18,535 bases of DNA, taken from assembly GCA_002308435.1 (NCBI GenBank), contig DBUY01000038.1:1-18535 (forward strand), written 5' to 3'. Each line of letters opens with the position of its first letter. The stretch's first letter is position 1. Both the position numbers and the translations under genes were made by a program. The notes below the pieces were generated by a model. It saw nothing but the letters and a program-made list of their open reading frames with translations. It ran no database searches and was not told the DNA's origin. This DNA is from Proteobacteria bacterium UBA1278 (GTDB taxonomy: Bacteria > Pseudomonadota > Gammaproteobacteria > Comchoanobacterales > Comchoanobacteraceae). This document shows positions 1 through 6,514 of the stretch, piece after piece.

Positions 1-558
1 AAAGGGTTTCTCCACATACCAGATGGGCTCACCACAACGCAGCTCAAAGATATAATGGTCTTGCGATTCAACAAGCACCAGCCGCTGGCGCATATTCTCA
101 AACAATACCCTGAATTGAAATTCCACCCGGGGCAGACCCCATGGCAGACACCAGCTGATATTGCCTTACCGTGTGCAACTGAGAACGAAATTGGTGTCGA
201 GGATGCCAAGGCGCTTCACGCTGGTAAAGTACAGATGGTGGTCGAAGGCGCTAACATGCCTGTATCTCCAGCTGCTATCACTGTTTTTACCGAAAAAGGC
301 ATTACTTATGCGCCTGGAAAGGCTGCTAACGCAGGTGGTGTTGCCGTTTCTGGACTTGAGATGTCTCAAAACGCGATGGGGTATTTCTGGACGCATGATG
401 AAGTTGACCAAAAACTCCAACTCATTATGAAAAATATACATGATCAGTGTCTTCAATATGCCCAAGCAAAATCTGGCCATGTGATCAACTATGCGCGCGG
501 TGCAAATATTGTTGGATTCAAGAAAATTGCCGATGCGATGTTAGCATTTGGGGTATAA
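1..558 (+). CDS. gdhA: NADP-type glutamate dehydrogenase, C-terminal part (5' end outside window)
   Basis: The reading frame is open from base 1, so the ATG at 55 is internal and the gene starts before the window. About 185 residues are visible, against about 447 for the E. coli enzyme. The enzyme interconverts glutamate with 2-oxoglutarate plus ammonia in the cytoplasm. The visible part is the C-terminal end of the nucleotide-binding domain and the terminal helices. Family signatures are ADIALPCATENE, VVEGANMP, PGKAANAGGVAVSGLEMSQN and, near the end, GANIVGFKKIADAML. The stop TAA is at 556-558 and the C-terminus ends where the family normally ends, so this side is not truncated. The strong GLEMSQNA and NAGGVA blocks make the assignment secure. 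Cofactor preference for NADP rather than NAD is inferred from overall similarity to GdhA. Confidence 0.95.
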   Translation, partial: KGFLHIPDGLTTTQLKDIMVLRFNKHQPLAHILKQYPELKFHPGQTPWQTPADIALPCATENEIGVEDAKALHAGKVQMVVEGANMPVSPAAITVFTEKGITYAPGKAANAGGVAVSGLEMSQNAMGYFWTHDEVDQKLQLIMKNIHDQCLQYAQAKSGHVINYARGANIVGFKKIADAMLAFGV

Positions 559-588
559 TCAGAGTCGACCCTCGTGCAGACTTAATAA

Positions 589-617
589 CTGACAAATTAA
601 TCGTTTAGTGCTATATG
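589..617 (+). promoter_or_regulatory. Candidate sigma70-type promoter for the 644-1411 gene
   Basis: CTGACA (589-594, five of six matches to TTGACA) and TATATG (612-617) are separated by 17 bp, just upstream of the unrecognised gene at 644. The -10 element is only a moderate match and the region is AT-rich, so a chance match is possible. Confidence 0.3.
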
Positions 618-643
618 CTGTTTAGTTATTAAAAAGAATTTTC

Positions 644-1411
644 ATGCTATTGCGTCTTGTGCTGACTGGTCTAGTGGCTGCGTCCACTTTCCGTCCCTCT
701 AACCCGATCAACCCTTCGGGCACAGTCATGCCTGTCGTGCCTGGGAACACAGCTGAGAATGATCGTGCTGAGTGGCTTGATGCGTCAGAACTACCAGAAC
801 TGCAAGAAATACCACTCGAATCGCCTAGTATAGAATATTTACATCAGCGAAAACATGTTGAGTCACTCGTTTGCGATACCATTCCAAAATTAAAAAAGGC
901 AGCAGAGGATGTTTTTGCTCGTTTGTTTAAGGATCGTAGTTCTAAAAATGCAGTTATTCAGTTAGACCGTGAAATAGATAATTTACTCAATCCCAAAAAA
1001 CTGAGTACAGATCAGCTTACGTCAGCGCCTAATCTTGCCAAACTCGCTGCACACTCTGTCTATAGTGACCGCGGCGTTGAATTTCTTGATGATTTATTGC
1101 GTGATATTAAAAGCGGGAAACCCAATACCGATATTGCCAAACAAATTCATAAAAGTATGATGCGGGGTAAAATTACGGCTTGGTTAGAAGAAAAGAAACA
1201 TCAATTTTACACCATTCATAATAATAGTGGATTTAAGACTCGGGCCGCATTTATTCAGATTACATCAAGTGATCACGACCGATCACGGACGCCTGCCCCT
1301 CTAGCTGATAGACTGACTGGGTCTCACAGTGCCAGTGGCAATCCAACTACGCGTTTTTTCACTCATCTGACTACATTACACGCGAAAAACCGGGGCAAGC
1401 GGATCTCTTAA
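644..1411 (+). CDS. Protein of unknown function, possible short N-terminal export signal
   Basis: I do not recognise this 255-residue protein. It begins with a short hydrophobic stretch (residues 2-15, LLRLVLTGLVAAST) that could be a weak signal peptide or anchor. A Pro/Asn-rich then acidic segment follows (about 16-60). The middle (about 62-200) is highly charged and probably helical, rich in Lys, Asp, Leu and Glu. The tail (about 200-255) is rich in Ser, Thr, Arg and His and ends basic (KNRGKRIS). There is one cysteine (about residue 78) and no obvious enzymatic motif. The ribosome binding site is weak (AAAAAGAA, about 5 nt before ATG). The stop lies only 20 bp from the convergent feoB stop. 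A secreted or periplasmic role is possible but is inference. The long open frame and normal codon make-up favour a real gene. Confidence 0.7.
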   Translation: MLLRLVLTGLVAASTFRPSNPINPSGTVMPVVPGNTAENDRAEWLDASELPELQEIPLESPSIEYLHQRKHVESLVCDTIPKLKKAAEDVFARLFKDRSSKNAVIQLDREIDNLLNPKKLSTDQLTSAPNLAKLAAHSVYSDRGVEFLDDLLRDIKSGKPNTDIAKQIHKSMMRGKITAWLEEKKHQFYTIHNNSGFKTRAAFIQITSSDHDRSRTPAPLADRLTGSHSASGNPTTRFFTHLTTLHAKNRGKRIS

Positions 1412-1431
1412 AATACTTTTTGAGTCGATAA

Positions 1432-3675
1432 CTAGATCGGAGATGTCGCTGTATTCGTATTTTTTCTTTTACTTGCAAACCATTTAATGATTAGTGCTCC
1501 GCCGTAAGTCAGTGCTGCAGCGCTCATCAGCCAGATTGCTTGTCCGTAATTGATTGGGAGCTGAACTAACAATTGATAACCACTAGCACAGATATAGGCC
1601 ACTATTGTTGACCATAATACTGAAAAGCCTGCCCACCGCCAGCCAACTTGCCGTGCGGTAGCATGTAGTGTACTGACACATGGAAAGTATAGCAGTGTAA
1701 AAATTAAATACCCCATCACAGCCTGTGGTGAAATATGCTGCTGATTGAAATACGGTGCCCAGCTTGGTGCCTCGATTTGAATAAATGGCGTAAAATATGC
1801 GTACCAAGCATTCAAATTAGTAAATATTTCAGCTGAACATTCCTGCCATAGTAAACTGATTGTTGGTATCTCTGTTTGAAGAGGCGCAGACATTTGCATG
1901 TAAAATATACTTAATGTGCTAATCACGACCTCTTTTGCAAGCAGCCCCATCACCAGAGAGACGACCAATGGCCAATGCTCCGTTGTCAGACCAATTGGCG
2001 CAAAGATGACACTCAGTTGTTTGCCGATAAACGCGAGTATGCTTTGATTACCGGGCGTAAGAAGAAATTCACCCTGTACACTGATGTGGTTGCAAAATGC
2101 TAAGCCAACGCATACGGGTAGGATGATCGTAAATGCACTGGTCACAAAGCGCCGACTCCGTACATAGGCCTGCCGTAAGCCTACGCGCATTGAAGGCCAT
2201 TGATAGGATGGTAGATCTAATAAGTAGGTCTCAGCAGCCTGTGTCTGTATGAGTCCACTGTATCGGGCTAATATACCGGTCATAATTGCAACAGATATAC
2301 CCAGCACATAAAGCATGAAAAGCACACCCGCAGCTTGTTGCGGAAAGAAGACCGATGAAAATACAGCAAAAATAGTCAGGCGAGCACCACAAGACATAAA
2401 CGGCATCATCAATGCCGTCACGACTTTGTCGTTATGATTCGGAATGTGTCGCGTTGCAAGAATACCGGGCACGTTACAGCCAAGACCCAGCACAAGTGCT
2501 ACTAATGACTCCCCCGGCAAATGGCATTTACGCATGAGACGATCCATCACAACAGCGGCCCGGGTCATATATCCGCTCTCCTCTAACGCGTGCAGTGCTA
2601 AGAACATGACATAGAGAATAGGAAAGAAACTGAGCGCAGTAACGACGGATAGACCGATCCCCTGTGTCAGCATTATTTCAATGATGTGTGGTATGTCGTA
2701 GTATTGGCACAACTGTTGGGGAATATCGATGGTGACTAGACGAAGCAACGGCTCAACTACTCCTTGAATTAATTGCCCAAACCCCATACTCAACCAGAAG
2801 ACACCTAACATCATCGTGAAAAATAGTGGTAGCCCAAGCCACTTATGCAAAAACCAATCATCCCAGTTTTTGTCTTTAGCTTCTCGGCGCTGTGGCTGAT
2901 CGGATACAATGCGACTGAGCCAGCGTTGAATAAAGCCATATCGGGTTAAGGCCATTTCATCTGTCAGCGTCTTGTATTCAAGGCGTCTCTGACTGATACT
3001 TGGCTCAAATTTCCAAGCTGGTGGCCTATCAGCATAGTCCGCTGCGATCAGCTCTTGCCAAACACCCCATCTTGATTTACCCGACGATTGGGATTTTCTA
3101 TTTAATAAGCCTTCAATCGCAGAGTCATAGCTGATCGGATGTGTGACGGGTAAGTCTTTTTTTGCTGCCTTCAGCCTGTCGTGTATGGTGGTTTGTAGTG
3201 AGCGAATACCAAGCCCTAGCTTTGCAGATACTTTAACGACAGGTGTATTCAAGAATGCACTGAGCTGCTGAATATCAATATTCTTTTGGATAACTGCTAA
3301 CCGATCGATTCGATTTAAGACAATAATGACCGGTTGCTCAGCCTCCAGTAATTGAATTGTCATGTACAGCTGTTTCTCGAGATGCTCAACGTCGAGTACA
3401 TTCAACCACAAGTCAATTTTATTTTGGTGAATTTGCTGCTCAACTTCACTGATCGCGTTCGCACTGTCCTCCTGAGGATATTCTCTGAGCGCGTGACAAC
3501 CGGGAAAATCGATTACTTCATAGCGATCGCCCCCTGCTTTACCGCGACAGGCAGTTTGGGTGACCCCAGACCAGTTGCCCACACAACCTTCGCACGCAGT
3601 AAGGCGATTAAATAAATAGGTTTTACCGACATTTGGATTACCAATGATGCCTACCTTTAGAGTCTGAGTATTCAT
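1432..3675 (-). CDS. feoB: Ferrous iron transporter FeoB (GTPase-coupled inner-membrane permease)
   Basis: FeoB imports Fe(II) across the inner membrane. The 747-residue length is normal (E. coli about 773). The N-terminal G domain shows G1 GNPNVGKT (12-19), G2 GVT (37-39), G3 DFPG (56-59, usually DLPG), G4 NRID (121-124) and G5 SAK (150-152). After a cytoplasmic linker, a polytopic membrane domain begins near residue 278. It carries the family blocks LGLGCNVPGILATRHI and PFMSCGARLTIF, each with a conserved Cys, and a hydrophobic C-terminal bundle including FPCVSTLHA. The ATG at 3675 has AGGAG 8 nt upstream and overlaps the feoA stop by 4 nt (ATGA), so the two are translationally coupled. No feoC follows; the next gene is convergent. 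In this genome feoB is the last gene of a pcnB-feoA-feoB unit. Confidence 0.97.
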   Translation of the reverse strand: MNTQTLKVGIIGNPNVGKTYLFNRLTACEGCVGNWSGVTQTACRGKAGGDRYEVIDFPGCHALREYPQEDSANAISEVEQQIHQNKIDLWLNVLDVEHLEKQLYMTIQLLEAEQPVIIVLNRIDRLAVIQKNIDIQQLSAFLNTPVVKVSAKLGLGIRSLQTTIHDRLKAAKKDLPVTHPISYDSAIEGLLNRKSQSSGKSRWGVWQELIAADYADRPPAWKFEPSISQRRLEYKTLTDEMALTRYGFIQRWLSRIVSDQPQRREAKDKNWDDWFLHKWLGLPLFFTMMLGVFWLSMGFGQLIQGVVEPLLRLVTIDIPQQLCQYYDIPHIIEIMLTQGIGLSVVTALSFFPILYVMFLALHALEESGYMTRAAVVMDRLMRKCHLPGESLVALVLGLGCNVPGILATRHIPNHNDKVVTALMMPFMSCGARLTIFAVFSSVFFPQQAAGVLFMLYVLGISVAIMTGILARYSGLIQTQAAETYLLDLPSYQWPSMRVGLRQAYVRSRRFVTSAFTIILPVCVGLAFCNHISVQGEFLLTPGNQSILAFIGKQLSVIFAPIGLTTEHWPLVVSLVMGLLAKEVVISTLSIFYMQMSAPLQTEIPTISLLWQECSAEIFTNLNAWYAYFTPFIQIEAPSWAPYFNQQHISPQAVMGYLIFTLLYFPCVSTLHATARQVGWRWAGFSVLWSTIVAYICASGYQLLVQLPINYGQAIWLMSAAALTYGGALIIKWFASKRKNTNTATSPI

Positions 3676-3908
3676 TCACTCCACTCCTCAAGTTCAAAAC
3701 CTGCCCACATCTCTCGACTAATCGCTAATGTTTGATGATCGATGGTGATGATTAATGGATCACCCAAAGGACTGATGTGCTGAATCGCCACTTTTTTACC
3801 GGGAATGATACCCCGGGTATACAACGCTGTACGTTGGACTAGCCGCATGTTGTTCAGGCTTAAAATGCGATAAGCAACACCGATGTGCATGTGCTTATTT
3901 TCCGGCAT
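3672..3908 (-). CDS. feoA: FeoA, small SH3-like partner of FeoB
   Basis: This is a small cytosolic protein thought to modulate FeoB activity. From the ATG at 3908 it is 78 residues (E. coli 75). It has the FeoA-type core: an N-terminal helix region, then NMRLVQRTALYTRGIIPGKK and a short beta-rich segment ending in isoleucine/alanine-rich strands. A GTG at 3917 in the same frame would add three residues. I prefer the ATG at 3908 because an AGGTGA Shine-Dalgarno sits about 5 nt before it, and that motif overlaps the GTG itself. The gene overlaps the end of pcnB by 14 nt and the start of feoB by 4 nt, which points to one polycistronic transcript. Assignment rests on size, fold-like pattern and the feoB neighbour. 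Confidence 0.9.
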   Translation of the reverse strand: MPENKHMHIGVAYRILSLNNMRLVQRTALYTRGIIPGKKVAIQHISPLGDPLIITIDHQTLAISREMWAGFELEEWSE

Positions 3909-5172
3909 CAGACTCACCTGTTGTTGATCGACTGGATGCCTGTTCGATTTCAGACTGCCACATCATGGCTTTTTCTGCGAGTTTCTCAAGATATTTTGCG
4001 CGAATTGTGAATAATAAATATGCGTTTTGAAAGCGTGGTTGGCGATATCTATCTTCACTAAATGGTGATTTTTTAGTTTCAAAGGCATGCTGTAACAACC
4101 AAATGTCTTGTACGGCGTCCTGTAGTTTTCCAGGTATTGCCACGTAGCGGCTTTCAAATCGCAGCACACGGTGAATGACTTTCTTAACACTGTACGCGGT
4201 AATCTTTTTCAGTTTTTTTCTGTGTGTTTCGAATAGTGGCCACAGTAATGCCGCAAATAGAAAGCTTGTACTCAAACGCTCATTTCGATGGTACTTCTCA
4301 TCAATTGCCCTGAAAACGCTCGAGAAGTAGCGATCGTGTTGTGTCATTGGGATAGCTAGCCGCTCGTAACCAGAAAACAGTATTTGAAGATAACCATATT
4401 TCATGAGTGCCTGAAATGAGGCATGCGCATGACCTTGATTGAATAGTTTTGTCACTTCTAGCAATAATCGGTCTTTAGAGACTGATCTGAGCAACATTTT
4501 TTGGCTGTTGATCTGATTTTCACACTGCTGGTCGATATCAAAATGCGTTTTGGCGAGAAAGCGTAGGGCGCGCAATAATCGAACAGGATCGTCTCTAAAA
4601 CGATCAGCGCTATCACCAATGACGACTAATTTTTTTTGCTTGATATCGGATACGCCACCGGTGAAATCCACCACCTGGCCTTGTTTGACATCATAATATA
4701 ATGCATTAAACGTGAAGTCTCGTCGCCAAACATCTTGCTCGAGCGTACCGTAAATATTATTGCGGTAACGTGCACTGAAAAATTTACTCATCCAGGTGGC
4801 CGTTCCTCGAAATGTACTGACTTCAATAATCTCTCTTCCTGCAGGCACATGGACAATTCGAAAGCGTTTTCCAATAATTCGACTGCGTGCAAAACACTGT
4901 TTTACTTGATGCGGCAATGCAGAAGTCACAATATCAAAGTCTTTTGGCTTGATGCCTTTTTTGAGTAGCAAATCACGAATACTTCCACCAACAATATAGG
5001 CTTCGTATCCCTGTTTTTGTAATTTAAGTGCAACTGCTGAGATGTGTTGATTGAAATCAGTTGGCTTTAAATTGAGTTGTTTTAAAGCGTAGTGCTGTGG
5101 TCCAGGCCACAAATTCAGTCGAACACCCAAATAATATACGCCACGATAAGCCATGTTTCTCAAAAGTCGCAA
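3895..5172 (-). CDS. pcnB: Poly(A) polymerase I, class II nucleotidyltransferase family
   Basis: PcnB adds 3' poly(A) tails that promote RNA decay. The 425-residue protein has the nucleotidyltransferase head with GGSIRD (62-67) and the catalytic DFD carboxylates (78-80), followed by IIEVSTFRG. Next come the WRRDFTFNALYYD block (149-161) and the RNA-binding neck RFRDDPVRLLRALRF (191-205). The IIGKRFRIVHV segment and the long C-terminal helical and basic region favour PcnB over a short CCA-adding enzyme. The start is probably TTG at 5172, which has GGGAG 6 nt upstream. An ATG at 5154 (residue 7) is an alternative with a poorer ribosome binding site. A good promoter lies at 5213-5241. The gene overlaps feoA, an unusual arrangement. 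CCA-adding activity cannot be excluded from sequence alone. Confidence 0.93.
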   Translation of the reverse strand: MRLLRNMAYRGVYYLGVRLNLWPGPQHYALKQLNLKPTDFNQHISAVALKLQKQGYEAYIVGGSIRDLLLKKGIKPKDFDIVTSALPHQVKQCFARSRIIGKRFRIVHVPAGREIIEVSTFRGTATWMSKFFSARYRNNIYGTLEQDVWRRDFTFNALYYDVKQGQVVDFTGGVSDIKQKKLVVIGDSADRFRDDPVRLLRALRFLAKTHFDIDQQCENQINSQKMLLRSVSKDRLLLEVTKLFNQGHAHASFQALMKYGYLQILFSGYERLAIPMTQHDRYFSSVFRAIDEKYHRNERLSTSFLFAALLWPLFETHRKKLKKITAYSVKKVIHRVLRFESRYVAIPGKLQDAVQDIWLLQHAFETKKSPFSEDRYRQPRFQNAYLLFTIRAKYLEKLAEKAMMWQSEIEQASSRSTTGESDAGK

Positions 5173-5212
5173 CGTAATCTCCCGGTCTATGCGAGGGTCT
5201 ATTCTTGTTCAG

Positions 5213-5241
5213 ATGATAACTGATTTATTGATTGATCTCAA
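5213..5241 (-). promoter_or_regulatory. Sigma70-type promoter of the pcnB-feoA-feoB unit
   Basis: On the minus strand TTGAGA (5236-5241, five of six) and TATCAT (5213-5218, five of six) are separated by exactly 17 bp, about 41 nt before the pcnB TTG start. A transcript would begin near 5206. An AT-rich near-palindrome (CAATTT-A-AAATTG, 5239-5251) overlaps the upstream edge and could be an UP element or operator. Confidence 0.65.
5228..5241. promoter_or_regulatory. FNR/CRP-family-like operator overlapping the pcnB-feoAB promoter
   Basis: The minus strand reads TTGAG-ATCA-ATCAA, matching the FNR consensus TTGAT-N4-ATCAA at 9 of 10 positions. It covers the -35 element and part of the spacer of the promoter for pcnB-feoAB, with its centre near -28. 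FNR control of feo genes is known in E. coli. The placement here would suit repression better than classical class II activation near -41.5. No regulator gene lies in the window. Confidence 0.35.
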
Positions 5242-5347
5242 TTTAAAATTGCTTAAATACTGGATAATGCTGGCTTATTTTCAAAACTAAAGATCCTTAT
5301 TCTGCCTTGATATGGATCATAAAATCAGTTTCCAACATGACGTTTTC

Positions 5348-6514
5348 TCAAGACTTTGATACAATTGATGGTGGCATCTTACTCAACCAGTGATTTCTCT
5401 CTTTTGTGGCAGTACCAGCTAAAGCAAACCCTTTTAACTGATCTTTGTCATAAAATGCGCTGATAATACCTGTTTTATCTGGATAGGCTTGTGGTTGCCA
5501 ATTGCCAATCACCTCGGCTTCTCGAACAGGTACCAATGTCAACGGATACGTTGGTGTCTTGACAACAACGGGCATTGCTGGATAGTGAATTGGGGTTTGC
5601 TCGCCGGTCAGTGTCTTTGCAATGGCCTGCGCTTGTTGTTTGATTGGCGCAACATAAGTCAAATTCAAGCCATAAATCTGGGCACAATCCCCAATGGCAA
5701 ACACATCCTTACTGGAGCATCTGCCGTATTGGTCTGCAACGATGCCACGCTGCGTGGATAATCCGATCTCTTGCGCTAGCGCAATATTTGGTTTAATGCC
5801 AATTGCTGATAGCACTAGATCATAGCTTGCTGCAGCCCTCGACGAAAATGACACCGCCACGCGCTGATGGTCTTCGTGGACCGCCTTGACTCCTGGATCC
5901 TCAAACCAATCCAATCCCATACCCACGAGATGGTCGCGACAACGACCCCCGATTTCTGATGGCACAAGCCCCCACAATGCTTGTGGCGTTTGCGACACCA
6001 TAGATACTTTATAGCCGGCGTGGAGTAGATCATGTGCAAACTCAACACCCACTAGTCCAGATCCGATAATGAGTAGATTTTTTGTTTGAGACAATTGATC
6101 TATCAACTGCTCGTAATCCTCCATGCTATTCACACTGATGTAACCATTCACGGGACGAAGACCTGGGATTTCATTTGCGTGGGAGCCTGTCGCCATCACC
6201 AAGGCATCGTATCGAATGATCTGCCCATCGATTTCTAGTTTTTTTTGCGCGCAATCTACTGCTTTTACTTCAGTGTGTGTGATAATTTCTAAATCATACT
6301 TAGCTGCCATTTCACTTGCCGTGGCGGTCATAATCATCTCTGGCGTTTTTTGATGATAAAGCGCCGTGGATAGCATAGGTTTTGGGTAGAACCGGCCATC
6401 TGTTTTAGTGATGATTGCTATCCGTTTTTGAGCTGACTGTTGCCGTATGCTCTGGGCCAACAGATAGCCTCCCATACCAGAACCAATAATGATGATATCA
6501 AAGTGTTTATTCAT
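5348..6514 (-). CDS. rubB: FAD-dependent NAD(P)H oxidoreductase, rubredoxin reductase type
   Basis: This 388-residue protein belongs to the two-dinucleotide-fold flavoprotein family that passes electrons from NAD(P)H to a small iron protein, typically rubredoxin. It has an N-terminal FAD-binding GSGMGG (11-16), the rubredoxin-reductase-like block GRFYPKPMLSTAL (40-52) and MATGSHANEIPG (107-118). The NAD(P)-binding GSGLVGVEFA (151-160) and the second FAD contact FAIGDCAQIYGLNL (272-285) follow. The MPVVVKTPTYPL segment also resembles Pseudomonas rubredoxin reductases. The ATG overlaps the spoT stop by 4 nt (ATGA), with AGGAG 6 nt upstream, so it is coupled to spoT. No rubredoxin gene is in this window, so the true partner is unknown. 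Alternatives within the family are ferredoxin or nitric-oxide-reductase-type (NorW) reductases. Confidence 0.85.
   Translation of the reverse strand: MNKHFDIIIIGSGMGGYLLAQSIRQQSAQKRIAIITKTDGRFYPKPMLSTALYHQKTPEMIMTATASEMAAKYDLEIITHTEVKAVDCAQKKLEIDGQIIRYDALVMATGSHANEIPGLRPVNGYISVNSMEDYEQLIDQLSQTKNLLIIGSGLVGVEFAHDLLHAGYKVSMVSQTPQALWGLVPSEIGGRCRDHLVGMGLDWFEDPGVKAVHEDHQRVAVSFSSRAAASYDLVLSAIGIKPNIALAQEIGLSTQRGIVADQYGRCSSKDVFAIGDCAQIYGLNLTYVAPIKQQAQAIAKTLTGEQTPIHYPAMPVVVKTPTYPLTLVPVREAEVIGNWQPQAYPDKTGIISAFYDKDQLKGFALAGTATKERNHWLSKMPPSIVSKS

Noticed and set aside
55..558. Separate small gene starting at ATG 55
   Set aside because: The frame is open back to base 1 and the residues before the ATG continue the glutamate dehydrogenase sequence, so the ATG is internal.
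5252..5347. Intrinsic terminator for the rubredoxin-reductase gene (GATCC...GGATC with flanking AAACT/AGTTT on the minus strand)
   Set aside because: The stem is interrupted, the loop is about 17 nt and the following T-run is broken, so it is not convincing.
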